Positions 1 to 11,050 of a stretch of 64,000 nucleotides of DNA are shown here, in pieces (positions within the stretch are counted from its first letter, which is position 1; every line of letters starts with the position of its first letter). Source of the stretch: Mayamaea pseudoterrestris (lineage: Eukaryota > Bacillariophyta > Bacillariophyceae > Sellaphorales > Sellaphoraceae); NCBI GenBank assembly GCA_027923505.1, contig BROI01000003.1, positions 248,001 through 312,000 of the forward strand, read 5' to 3'. Below the pieces are notes generated by a model that saw only the letters and a program-made list of their open reading frames with translations, was not told the origin of the DNA and ran no database searches. The translations under genes were made by a program, and so were the position numbers.

Positions 1-1606
1 ACGGCGAAAGCGTTTCGTAGGAGAATCCAACACTGACGAATAAGACTCCCGTTAGCAAAAAGCCATATAGTTGCAACCGAAAGCGCCCAATCGCCTCATG
101 ATCTAGCAACAAGGCCGCTCCAAAATATCCACAGAGCGCCACCAACGAGTTGAGCGTGGCGGCTTGGGCAAACTGCCACAACGACGTTGTTTCTTGGCCC
201 GTCAGTGCCAATATAAAGGTGCTTTGAAAGAGCTTGTTGCCGTAAAAGGCAACGTCCCACAGCATCCAGCAAAACGACACGCCAAAGAGGCGGACGCCAA
301 AGTGTTGAAGCAGCAACATGTTGGTGCTAGCTTGCGGTGTTTTGGCGTTGCCATGTTCGGTCTCTTCGTACATTGGCGCTTCATTTAACATGACGTAAGC
401 ATCATCCACATCATGATCATATCGGACAGCGACGGATGGCGCCGATAGCGAGCTAACGGAGCTCGACGACGGACTCGGTTGCGGCAGCGGCCGGTGATTG
501 CTGGCATGTTGCTGCAAAAGTATCGCTGGTGCAGCAGCAGCAGCAGACAAGGTTGCGTCGTGATTGTCTTGGTGCTCGTGTCCTCTGGTAGAGCAAATAA
601 CGTTGGCTGATGCTTGTTGCTCGCCTTGGTGCAGCGTCAATGCTGCCGCCAGCATGTGTTGCTCTCGCTCATCCTTGTCCGTTTGCCAGGCTTGCGACTC
701 GCTCAAATGTTGACACCGACTCACCAAGACGTACGTCAACACGATTGCACCAATGCCATACATACAGCTCCATATGAATTGGAGGCGCGCCTTGTCGTAG
801 TTTTCGGCGCCGTTGCTGGTTTGGCCCGTCAGAAGGAGCAGCACCATCATGACGAGCGAGTTGCAAAAAATACCCACGCCCTGCATGCAAAAGACGAGTT
901 GGACGGCTCGACCGCGGTTCTGCTTTATTGCGTTTTCATTGTTTGGTTTTACTATTCCGTCATGTGTTGATTGCTGGCGCCTCGCTTCGGTTGCTGCAGA
1001 TTGTTGTTCGTTTTCTATGGTTCGCTCCGACGCTGAACTTGCCGAAAGCGGATACTCGCCTCCCACTCCAATGCCAAAGACGAACAAGAGTATTACCATG
1101 CACTGCACTAATTGTTTCGGACGAGATACCAATGATACGCTTGCCAGTGTCAAACCAATCGCACCCGTCGCCATGAGACTCGCCGTGGCAATGGATCCAC
1201 TCCGTCGACCAACGCGATTCGCCAGCAACCCAAAACCAACCATGCCAAACATGACACCAACAATGACACTATACGTCAGTGACTGCACGAGAGTGATGGA
1301 ACATTCGTCATTAGTGTCAAAGCAACTCGGCATGATTTCACTCCACAGCGGCTGCAGCAGCCCCAAGCTAAAGAGCATGTAGGATTCACCAAACAGTCCG
1401 AGACCCGGCCAAGCGCTTTCATTGAGCCAATTTTGAAACAGTAGTGAATATGAGTTTGAGCTGTTGGAGTTGCCATCCATGCTGCTTTGGTGGTAATGGC
1501 AGTTGTTGTCTGGTGCGGCATCATGCTGATGGGCAGCAGCAATTGAGATGGATCGATTATCGCGAGTCAAGCTCTCGTCTGAAGAAATTATATTCGACGC
1601 CATCAT
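1..1606 (-). CDS. PHT1-like phosphate:H+ symporter (MFS), C-terminus off the window
   Basis: Membrane transporter of the major facilitator superfamily, probably importing inorganic phosphate with protons at the plasma membrane. The frame is open from an ATG at 1606 to the window edge (535 residues seen); an in-frame TAG lies just upstream of that ATG, so it is the first possible start. After a Q/H/S-rich cytosolic N-terminus (about 55 residues) come membrane segments, the MFS loop motif GFGLLANRVGRRSG, and near residue 180 the segment GVGGEYPLSASSASE, which matches the PHT1 signature (GGDYPLSATIMSE in plants and fungi). The central loop (roughly residues 280-375) is unusually long and polar, rich in H, Q, S and A. 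The second half restarts with RLFGVSFCWMLWDVAFYGNK, again typical of PHT1. Phosphate specificity is inferred from family motifs; another organic or inorganic anion is possible. Confidence 0.85.
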   Translation of the reverse strand, partial: MMASNIISSDESLTRDNRSISIAAAHQHDAAPDNNCHYHQSSMDGNSNSSNSYSLLFQNWLNESAWPGLGLFGESYMLFSLGLLQPLWSEIMPSCFDTNDECSITLVQSLTYSVIVGVMFGMVGFGLLANRVGRRSGSIATASLMATGAIGLTLASVSLVSRPKQLVQCMVILLFVFGIGVGGEYPLSASSASERTIENEQQSAATEARRQQSTHDGIVKPNNENAIKQNRGRAVQLVFCMQGVGIFCNSLVMMVLLLLTGQTSNGAENYDKARLQFIWSCMYGIGAIVLTYVLVSRCQHLSESQAWQTDKDEREQHMLAAALTLHQGEQQASANVICSTRGHEHQDNHDATLSAAAAAPAILLQQHASNHRPLPQPSPSSSSVSSLSAPSVAVRYDHDVDDAYVMLNEAPMYEETEHGNAKTPQASTNMLLLQHFGVRLFGVSFCWMLWDVAFYGNKLFQSTFILALTGQETTSLWQFAQAATLNSLVALCGYFGAALLLDHEAIGRFRLQLYGFLLTGVLFVSVGFSYETLSP

Positions 1607-1972
1607 ATCCTACGATGAAATGGCTGTGAGTAAACAGAGTCTTGACAATGTATACGCTGCGTCCGTCGTTCTTTTGTAGGCCATGGTCGACATTGGCGAT
1701 TGTCTTGCCTTACACGTCTCACTGGCAACTTGACTGTTAGTTTTCATTCCCGCTTACATTCAGCTACCTGCTTGAGCAAATGACTTGGCTCGGGCAGGGC
1801 ATTGTAGAGTACATCCACAGTGGGTTGTAAATAAGCAGATAAAGTTCACATTTACTTTTTTAGATTTTGTGTCAGTAGCCTGGCAAGGGTAAGCCAACTG
1901 CAAACTCATCCCATTTGCTTACAGGCAATGCGCGTTGCGCCGCTTTTAGCACTGCTGCTCCTGCGTTTTGTG
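1607..1972. other. Intergenic, no gene seen
   Basis: This 366-bp gap holds the upstream region of the phosphate transporter (start at 1606) and the downstream region of the LRR-like gene ending at 1973. I see no ORF with coding character and no RNA gene. Confidence 0.5.
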
Positions 1973-3926
1973 CTATCCTAGCAGGTTGCTTCGTACACAC
2001 AAGACTGGGTTTTCTCGCAGATGAAAGAACAAGCTGTTCAAGTCGTGCTGGACGGCGTGGAGCAATCGGTAGCCCTTGACGCGGTTTCCCGCGTCAACCG
2101 TCATGTAGGAGCGCCCCGCAGCGTTCAATGTGCGTAGCATGGCAAGAGTCACTTGAACGTCCTTGTACCAATACTCAATCGGATCATCCTCGTCGTCATT
2201 ATGTAGGGGCGCTTTGTTTTCGTCGTCGTCATCGTCGATATCATAGTGAAAGAGTATGCCCTCCTCGTCTCTCTTATTCAGTACCGTAAGATCAACCAGC
2301 AACGAACGGTTCGCTTTTAACGCGCTCAGAAATCGTGGCCCAGGTCGTGTGCGCTTCCATATCAACGTCTGGAAGGATAGATACAGCTTTTGCAGCCGCG
2401 ACACTTTAGAAGTGACGAGTTTCGTCATGGCCCTGTCAATTGCGTCCATGGAGGGATCGAGCATGAATGGCAAACTCAATTGGCAAAGGCTTGGACAATT
2501 CGATGCCGCGAGAATGAGCGACGGCAAAACGCCATCAACAACAATGCCGTTGATTTTGTTCCACACTCTCAAATTGATATCATCAATATCAAGTGTTTGC
2601 AGGTTCATACGCGGAAGATGTTGCGCCAACGTTGTAATGAAGCGTAACAGTTCAGCGCGTCGAGTCTCTGGCCAAAATGATATTCTCAGTTCGTCGACTG
2701 CAACGCTCGAGACAGCCTCGGCGAATCGGTTGCCATCACTCACGTGCAGATCTTCATCCATTGCAATAGTCATTTCGCGCTGCGGGCGTTGAGTCTCACC
2801 TCGCTCTTGGAGGTCACGGGCTAAATGCCGCACATTATCATCCACCATTTTCTTTACATGTTGATAAGAGGAGCCAAAGGTGCCAAAGTCGGCGATATAC
2901 AGGCGCTCAAGTGACATAATACTTCGCAGCGCCGGCAGAACAGTGCAGCAGGAGTCCACTGCCAGCCCGTAAGCCAGTAATCTCAGGCAGGGGTTTTTTC
3001 CGCAAAGCTCCCGCGAGGCTAATATAATCTTCGTCGTCTCTCGTCGACTCCAAATCAAGTCTGTATAGCCGCAAGTAACGGGTCTGCCGCATGATGCGAA
3101 TGGCAGCACTGACAGCGAGCATATTGTCGTCGCGACATTCGCAGTAGATTGTGACATCCTCGAGCGTGGGAATGGACGCCAATGTTTGGCACAACCATTG
3201 CCATCGATCATTGTACGCATCAACCCAAGGCATGCTTTCAAACGTAAGTTTTTCGATCAGTGAACTCTTCAACACACTCAAGTGCTGCGCTGCCTCATCC
3301 GTCGACAGCCTTTCGAACTTCTCCATATAGTCGCTACCAAAAGTCACGTGCAGTTGACGGGACTCAGCATGATCGCAAGACTTTCGATCTGATGCAGCGG
3401 CAGCTAGCTGTTGTGCTAGTTTATGTACCTTGCTCGCCCCGCAACACTTGTCGTTACTCTCAGTGTGTATGCTCCTATCCTCTCTATTGTGATACCTGTC
3501 TACGTAGCTAATGGATACCTTGACGGGCAAGCTTTGGTCCTCGCTGTCTGATGCGGGCAAGTTTGTGTCCTCGCTGTCTGATGCGGGCAAGATTTGGTCC
3601 TTGCTGTCTGGTGCTTTGAAAGCATAAATTGCCACCACTATCATCGCCAGAACCATTGCGCATCCAGTATAATATAAGGTGTATGGCGTACTTTCGTTTT
3701 CATAGAGCTCGGCAAGCCTTTCATAGAGGCAATCGAGTACAGGTAACCGCGCCTTTGAGGCGGCAATGCACTGGAGAAATCGATAAGATGGATGTTTTGC
3801 AGCACACATTCTTGAAAGTGCGCGCAACTGCAGCCGTCGATTTCGTCTTGTAGTCACATCTAACCCGCAATACTTGCGAATGATTCGCAAATCTCCAAGT
3901 TGGAGAGCAGCCGTTTTTTGCGTCAT
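1973..3926 (-). CDS. Membrane-anchored LRR-like protein, paralogue 2, one frameshift
   Basis: Unrecognised protein with leucine-rich, alpha/beta-repeat character, paralogous to the gene at 4131-5827. The N-terminal half (from ATG 3926) has one membrane segment (LYYTGCAMVLAMIVVAIYAF), then three short LPASDSED-like repeats, then a region shared with the paralogue (LCQTLASIPTLEDVTIYC against FCQTLGSIPTLTDATIYC). The frame changes at an A6 run (T6 on the + strand, 2994-2999): upstream reads GALRKKPLP, but homology with the paralogue continues as KNPCLRLLAYGL in the next frame, so one extra A breaks the gene. After it the protein continues to a shared C-terminus (LNSLFFHLRENPVLC). It is either a young pseudogene or a homopolymer sequencing error, since the rest is well preserved. 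Location is probably a membrane facing a soluble repeat domain; function unknown. Confidence 0.6.
3530..3613 (-). repeat. 30-bp coding minisatellite (about 2.7 copies)
   Basis: Three tandem units beginning near TCCTCGCTGTCTGATGCGGG on the + strand encode the repeated acidic peptide LPASDSED just after the membrane segment of the LRR-like paralogue 2. The first paralogue lacks this expansion. Confidence 0.7.
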
Positions 3927-4130
3927 TCCCGCTTGAGTATTCAGCTACTGTACGTGTAACTGCAGTCGGCTGGATATACGGACTACCGCGTAGACACAGC
4001 TGAATGAAAAAGGATCGCAAAGCATTCGCTTTTGGCAACCGCATCAAATCTAAACCTTGTGGGCAAAGTTGATTACTGAGTTTATTAACACTCTCATCTA
4101 AACTACGATAGTACCATTGGTCAGCTGCCA

Positions 4131-5827
4131 TTAGGGCTGACCACAGCGCCAGCACAATGGTGGGTTCTCCCGCAAGTGGAAGAAAAGGCAGTTTAAATTG
4201 TTCCCTGCCTTAACTAACAATTCAAACCCTTTGTTGTAGTCATTAGTATCACGCAGCATGTAGCTCCGACCCCACCTATTCAGCCGTCTCAGCATCGTGA
4301 CAGTTTGTTGCACGTTTTCACGCCAGAGTAGGTGGTCCTCCACGTCTTCTTCTTCATTGTCACCAACGTTCTGCAAATGCTGAAAACTGACATAGACACG
4401 GAGTGCGTAGTTTCTCTTCAACGCACAAAGAAAATTGGGCTCAGCTTGCTGGAGTTTGCCATTCCTGGTGATAATTGTAAGGCTAAGTGACTCCAGCCGG
4501 GAAATATGCGATTCAAAGAGGCACACCAAGGCATCATCCACGACTTTTGCGTAACGTCCAAGGGCTGGTATAGGAGGCAGCATCATTCTGCGCAGAGTCA
4601 GGCTTTTTGACGCTGAGCAAATGAGTAACGACAAAGCCTCAGCGTTCGTTGAGCCATATGGATTAATGTAGATTTCATGTATATCAAGTAGCTCAATATA
4701 TTCCATGGCAGAAATGTTCAGAGCTAGTGCGGATAGAAATTTTGATAACTCGGCGGTGCGAGCTTCAGGCCAGAATGATATATGTAGATCGTAAACCAAG
4801 GACTGCGAAATCGCTTCAGCTAAGCGCTTGCCATCCATCACGTGCAGATTTGTAAGAGATAATGAATCAGTTGCAATGTCTTCAATCCCGCCGCAAAATG
4901 CTTCAAAAGCATCCGTTGCCAAGATGCGAAGGCCATCCAATGCAAGTTTGCATATCCGACAGCCAGTTATTAGATTAGCGAGGGCATTTGCGTCTTCCAT
5001 AGCAAACCTTTCATGTTCGGAAAAATCGGGGGAAATCAAAAGACTGATTGGGGCGTTTCTTTGCAAAGAAGACAGAACTGCACGGTATGAATTCGTTGGT
5101 AAGCCATATTTAAGTGACCGCAAGCTGGGGCAATCCTGTAGAGCTCCGGCGAGGCAAGTATAATCGACATTGCCACCATCCAGCCACTGTGGACTACCAA
5201 CTGCTATAGTAAGGGTGTCAACATGCTGCAGATGCTGAATGGCAACAGATACAGCTTGTATGGTATCTGTATGACAATATATTGTGGCATCAGTAAGTGT
5301 TGGAATTGATCCTAGGGTCTGGCAAAACAATAACCACTTAGCTTGAAACCTTCCATCCGTTGGTAATTCCCAAAAGAGAACTTTGTTAATTGTTGCGTCT
5401 CGCAGCACCCTCAAAAGCTGTTCGGCTTCGCTGTCTACTAACGCAAAGAAGTGCCGCAAGTAGTCAAACTTAAACTCAACATGCACTTGCTGCGAATACT
5501 CAAAAGCAGAGTCGATTTTAGAGGCCGCGGCTGCGAGCTGCTCTTTGATAGTCCACACAAGACTCCTCCACGGGCGCCTCCAGTTAACTCTCAGTTCGAG
5601 CCGAGCAAAGTCACGACGGGCTTCTTTACGTGTCACCTTGTTCACGTAGGTAGTGTAGACTTGAACCCACTTACTAGCTTCATTTTCACAACAAGCAGTC
5701 AACACTGTCGCTAAAAGAAGTATAAATAGAAGATCGCATAAAAGGATGTAGTCTTTCCGACGAGGTGCGATCACTTTGCGCTGTTCAAGAATCGCATCGA
5801 TGCAATCGACAAAACTTTCGAGCCATG
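4131..5827 (-). CDS. Membrane-anchored LRR-like protein, paralogue 1, 5' end cut by retroelement
   Basis: Unrecognised LRR-like protein, paralogous to the gene at 1973-3926; the two share a conserved C-terminus (LNCLFFHLRENPPLC against LNSLFFHLRENPVLC), the middle block FCQTLGSIPTLTDATIYC and the block DLHISFWPEARTAEL. There is one membrane segment near the N-terminus (LLCDLLFILLLATVLTACC). The host sequence ends at 5827, where the LTR of the Copia-type element begins; the frame stays open into the LTR, where antisense ATGs (for example at 5888) would start it now. Compared with paralogue 2, about 60 N-terminal residues before the membrane segment are missing, which agrees with loss of the native 5' end. 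Whether it is still expressed from LTR sequence is unknown. Confidence 0.65.
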
Positions 5828-6038
5828 TGTTGAGCATGGATGAGAACCCAAACCGAAGCGGCAGCGGTGACGTCACGAAGACGGTCACATTTAAGTAAGC
5901 GCGGTAAGCGGCAACCGAAGGAGTGGATCGAGGACGATCACTTCTTGGAGAAAATAAGTAAAGTGGTTTTATTGACTCTGTTCTGCTTAATCATTAGTGT
6001 CGCTTCAAGGGCGCGCAAGATATATTCTAGATCCAACA
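5828..6038 (+). repeat. 5' LTR of the Copia-type element
   Basis: A 211-bp LTR starting TGTTGAGC and ending CCAACA, so the ends form a short inverted repeat (TGTTG/CAACA). It appears identical base for base to 10840-11050; the two bases before it (TG) also match at both copies by chance or as part of the end. Antisense ATGs in this LTR extend the neighbouring LRR-like frame. Confidence 0.93.
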
Positions 6039-6052
6039 TTTTCTCCAAGAAG
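6039..6052 (+). promoter_or_regulatory. Putative primer-binding site, self-complementary to the LTR
   Basis: The 14 bases directly after the 5' LTR (TTTTCTCCAAGAAG) are the exact reverse complement of 5941-5954 inside the LTR; with the last LTR base the match is 15/15. The sequence does not begin with TGG, so it does not resemble a site for the 3' end of a tRNA. The position right at the LTR edge is where a primer-binding site belongs. Confidence 0.55.
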
Positions 6053-9000
6053 CGAGTGAAAAGACATGTCTTCGACGAGCAATACTCCGACGACAGGAGC
6101 GGCGTCGAGCGGTGGAGGTGCACCTCCCGCTCCGCCAGCAAGCGAAGGAAACCGACGCAACCGTCATTATCGTCGTGGGAATCGTGCTGGGAATCGTTCC
6201 GGGAATCAAGGCAATGGTAACAGACTCAACGGACCGAGTCGTGCGCCGAGTGGAAATTTCCAAGGAAGCGAGCCGACGCTCGCTGGATTCATCTACGACT
6301 ATAACGGTTCGCGCGATCCCGATGGATTCATCCGTACGACGAACGAGATCATCACTTTCGTCGGGCGCTCCTACAAGAAATATACCAAGGAGCTGCTCAA
6401 GGGCATGCGCAACGTGGAACTGGAGATTCCTGACGAGCCTGCACGTCCAACGAAGGATGCCGACACGACGGACTCGGACTGGTCCATAATGCTCGAGGAA
6501 TACAAGGCCGACAAGAAAGAGCATGTCGAGCGCGTGCGTGTATACTCCGACTTCCTCGCTGGTCTCTACGCCGTGTTGCATGGACAATGCACGGAGCGTA
6601 TGAAGGATCGTGTCAAGTCGCACGCCAAGTTCCGAGACGCCGAGGAGGACACGGACGGAATTAAGTTGCTGGCGATTATCAAGGAGATCTCGCATACGTA
6701 CGAAGGGCGCTGCAAACTTGTGGATCAAGTCGTGGACATTCAAGCTGAGTTGTTCGGACGTACTCAAGGAGCGCGCGAAAGCCTGCAGAAATATTACGAA
6801 AGCATGGTCACGCTGGCAGACGTGGCGAAGGCGGTTGGCGTCACGATGCACAACGAGATTGTGGCGTTGAACATTGCCAAGGATGACAATCGTAACAAGG
6901 CGAACAAGGAGGATATCAAGGCCGCCGAAGAGCTCGAGCTTGCGATGCTTTTCGTGCGTGGCGCAACGGGCGAATACGCTGGGTATTGCAAGCACTTGCG
7001 CAACTGCTACCTCGACGGGCACGACAACGTCCGTTTGACGATCCACGATGCATACAACATCATGCAGCGTCGTGAGCATGCGGATGGAGAAGCCACGTTG
7101 CCAACGAACGAGGGCGTGGCGTTTCACACGACTGGTACAGCGCGTGACCCTCCCAGATGCTGGACCTGTCAACAGGTTGGTCATGTGCAGCGAGACTGTC
7201 CTACGAGAACGGAGTCTACGGAGAGTGCGCCGGCTGCAGAGGCTAGTGGGGCGCAGCACTTCACGCTGGGTAGCGAGGAAGAAAGCGATGACGACGATGA
7301 GGTCGGATACATGTTCGCGCAGCCGCCGAAGGTGAACATCTCGAAGAAGGCTGTGCTCTTGGACAATCAGTCGACAGTGGATCTGTTCTGCAACGCCAAG
7401 ATGCTGACGAACATTCGCCCGGTGCCAACGTGGATGGTGATCAAGTGCAACGCTGGTACAGTAAGGACGAACATGATGGGCGACCTGGAGGGCTATGGTC
7501 CGGTGTGGTGGTATCCGCAGGGACTGGCGAACATTTTGAGTTTGGCGCAAGTCCGCAAAGAAGTTTACCGTGGAGTATCTCATGCACGGCGTGGATCGTC
7601 CAATGTTCGTTGTGGAGAAGCCGGATGGTAAGCAGCGAGAGTTTGTCGAGACTGACTCTGGGCTGTATGTTTGCGAGAGCTTTTCGAAGGGCAAGCGCAG
7701 CGATGTCAAGGATGGAGTGGCGATGTTGACTACGGTAGACGATAACCGTACTAACTACACCAATGATGACTATTTACGCGCTGTTAGAGCTAGGGAACTG
7801 CAAATCAAAATTGGACGGCCAAGCCTCAAGGATTACCTGCGCATCGTTACTAGCAATCAGTTGCCGAACTGTCCTGTGACGAAGGCCGACATCCTGGCTG
7901 CTGAGCACATCTTTGGACCAGATGTTGGCTCGTTAAAGGAAAGACGACGCGTCGCGCGTCGCATCTGGTGAAGCCTGCGATTGTTGAGCAGCTTCCACCG
8001 GCTATCATGAGTCGCTATCGAGACGTTACTCTTTGTGCTGACATCATGTATATCAACAAAGTCCCTATGTTGGTGACGTTCTCCCGCAGCATTCGTTTTG
8101 CTACGGTTGAGGTGATTCAAAACCGTACGCTTCCGGTTATGTTGAAGGCAATCGAGTCTGTGTTGAAGATTTACGCACGCGGTGGGTTCCGTGTCGTCGC
8201 GGCTCTGATGGATGGGGAGTTCGCTCCAATGCTTGGCGCGTTGGCTGATCTCGGAGTGGCGCTCAATGCGACATCTGAGGATGAACACGTTGGCGAAATT
8301 GAACGTTTTATCCGTGTCGTGAAAGAACGGGTGCGCGCGACATACAACACGTTGCCATTTAAGCACGTGCCGGCACGCTTGGTTATCGAAATGACGAAGT
8401 CTGCCGTGTTTTGGTTGAATGCGTTTCCGAACGAGCGTGGCATTTCGAAGGATCTCAGTCCACGCACTATTGTGACTGGTCAGACAGTTGACTTTAATCG
8501 GCATTGCAAGTATGAATTTGGTCAGTATGTGCAAACGCATGAGTCGCACAGCAATGACATGCAGGCGCGCACGATCGGTGCGCTGGCTCTGCGCCCGACT
8601 GGTAATGTGCAGGGTGGGTTTTATTTCCTCAGTTTGTCTTCGGGCAAAGTTCTGAATCGTGGGCACGCTACGCCTTTGCCCATGCCTGATGATGTCATTG
8701 AGCGCGTGCATCGTCTCGCTCGTCAACAGAAGGCCAATCCGGGCATCGTGTTCATGGACCGCCACCGTGTTGCGGAGGCTGCTGAGCCAGTCATGTGGCA
8801 CGAAGATGACGCCGAGGATGATGATGACTCTGATTATGATGACGACGCTTCTCGCGGTGACGACGACTCTGCCGGCGGAAGCGAAGGAGTGAATGCGACC
8901 GATGACGACGACGACGACGACGATGGTGCTGACGGCGCAATCGAAGGAGTGCCGAACGACGAGGATGGTGAGGCCATTGACGGCGAACTTGACGACGCGC

Positions 9001-10839
9001 CAGCCGTGGATGATGGCGAAATTGAAGGAGTGCCCGATGAAGGCGAAATTGAAGGAGTGCCAGCTGCTGCAGACGAAGAGGATTTCGATGCGCGCTATGG
9101 CCCACGCACTGGTCGGTATGGCCTGCGTGCGCGCAAACCTCGCTCGTTCGCTCATTTGTTCACGCTCGACGCTGCAGAGGAAGTGTCGGAGCCACTCGTC
9201 ACGGCACAGATGAATATGCGACAAGGTTTAAAGGCTTTTGGCGATGCTGGAGTGGAGGCAGTGCGCAAGGAAATGCAGCAGCTACGACAGCCACGTCATG
9301 AAGGTAGTCCCACAATGCACTCTGACTCCGCAGCAGCGCAAGGACGCTCTGGCGTATTTGATGTTTCTCAAGCGCAAGAGATGCGGGACTGTGAAGGGAC
9401 GCGGATGCGCGGATGGACGCAAGCAACGAGCATACACTGCAAAGGAAGACGCAGCATCTCCAACGATAGCGACAGAGGCCATCTTTCTGACAGCTATCAT
9501 TGACGCTATGGAAGGGCGCGAGGTTGCTGTGGTTGATGTACCGGGTGCTTTCATGCAAGCGGAAATGGATGAGTTGGTGCACGTTCGTTTCACTGGGAAG
9601 ATGGTGGAGCTACTGTTGGAAATTGATCGCGAGATGTACGAGCCTTGCGTCACAATGGAGAATGGCGAGAAAGTCATGTATGTTGAATTACTCATGGCGC
9701 TTTATGGTACGCTTCGAGCAGCGCGACTATTCTGGGAGAAGTTGTCCGCAAAATTGCTTGAGTGGGGCTTCGAGAAGAACCCGTACGATCCGTGTGTGTG
9801 CAACAAGATTGTCAATGGGAAGCAAATCACCGTGGGATGGCACGTGGACGATTTGAAGATTTCGCACGTCGACGTGAGCGTAGTGGATGAGTTCATCGCG
9901 CAGATGGATGAGGAGTTTGGCAAGGAGACTCCAATGAATAAGTCACGCGGAAAAGTGCACGACTACCTCGGCATGGTATTGGACTATACTAAGCCTGAGA
10001 AGTAGCAATCAACATGGTTGACTATGTGAAGAACATCCTGCATCATGCGCCAGACGACATGGATGGAACGGCAGCTACTCCGGCAGCCAGTCACTTGTTT
10101 CAGATATCGGAAAATCCTGTCATGTTGAGCGAAGCGAAGAAGCAGATTTTTGTGACGATTGTGATGCAGTGTCTGTATCTGAGTCAGCGAGCGCGACCGG
10201 ATATTCGCACAGCGATTTCTTTCTTGAGCACGAGGCTGCAGCAGCCTGACGAAGACGACTATAAGAAGGCTGCAAGAGTGATTAAATATTTACGCGGAAG
10301 CGTGGACATGGTGTTGACGCTGAAGGCGGACCAGTCCGGGATAGTCCAGTGGTGGGTGGATGCGTCGTACGCGGTGCACCCAGACATGAAGGGTCACACT
10401 GGTGGAACAATGACACTTGGCCAAGGATCAGTGTACAGTACGTCGGCTAAACAGAAGTTGGTAACAAGAAGCTCGACGGAGAGCGAAGTTGTGGGAGTTC
10501 ATGATGTGCTACCGCAGTTGCTGTGGACAGGATATTTTCTGAAGGCGCAAGGTTTCGGGGTCAAAGACACGAAATTGTATCAAGACAATATGAGTTCAAT
10601 GCTGTTGGAAAAGAATGGCAGAAGCTCAAGTACAAAGCGCACGCGACACATGAATGTTCGGTACTTCTTTGTGAAAGATCGCGTGGCAGCTGGTGAAGTC
10701 AACATTGAGCATTGTCCGACCGGAGACATGGTCGCGGATTTCTTCACGAAACCATTGCAGGGAGCCCAGTTTGGCAAGCTCCGCAACCTGGTTATGAATC
10801 TGGCCTCGAGCAGTAAGTACTACTCGGCCCAAAGGAGTG

Positions 10840-11050
10840 TGTTGAGCATGGATGAGAACCCAAACCGAAGCGGCAGCGGTGACGTCACGAAGACGGTCAC
10901 ATTTAAGTAAGCGCGGTAAGCGGCAACCGAAGGAGTGGATCGAGGACGATCACTTCTTGGAGAAAATAAGTAAAGTGGTTTTATTGACTCTGTTCTGCTT
11001 AATCATTAGTGTCGCTTCAAGGGCGCGCAAGATATATTCTAGATCCAACA
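10840..11050 (+). repeat. 3' LTR of the Copia-type element
   Basis: A 211-bp copy of the LTR, apparently identical to 5828-6038. A purine-rich tract (AAAGGAG, 10831-10837) precedes it as the likely polypurine tract. The flanking host bases (CCATG before the 5' LTR, ACCCT after the 3' LTR) do not match each other. Confidence 0.93.

Larger units (their letters stand above)
5828..11050 (+). mobile_element. Copia-type (Ty1/copia) LTR retrotransposon, broken, very young
   Basis: A 5.2-kb LTR retroelement on the + strand. Parts in order: 5' LTR; gag-like region with a CCHC zinc knuckle (CWTCQQVGHVQRDC, about 7160-7200); protease-like LLDNQST (about 7350); integrase (about 7700-8700) followed by a long Asp/Glu-rich stretch (about 8800-9080); reverse transcriptase (about 9480-9960, with HVDD at the YVDD position); RNase H (about 10330-10780); purine-rich tract before the 3' LTR. 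The order integrase before reverse transcriptase places it in Ty1/copia; in this kind of host the CoDi-like lineages are the natural comparison. The coding region has roughly four breaks, so this copy looks dead, yet the two LTRs read as identical, implying very recent insertion. No target-site duplication is seen. Confidence 0.93.

Noticed and set aside
813-1382. Plus-strand frame of 189 codons opposite the phosphate transporter
   Set aside because: It is antisense to the minus-strand frame, which carries clear PHT1 motifs; the plus reading has no family pattern.
5821-5835. Possible target-site duplication next to the LTRs
   Set aside because: Bases flanking the two LTRs differ at every tested 4-6 bp length; only TG just before both LTRs matches, which is too short.
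6027-9224. Long minus-strand frames (560 and 455 codons) across the retroelement
   Set aside because: They are Arg/Val/Leu-rich shadows of the element's coding strand, with no motifs of their own.
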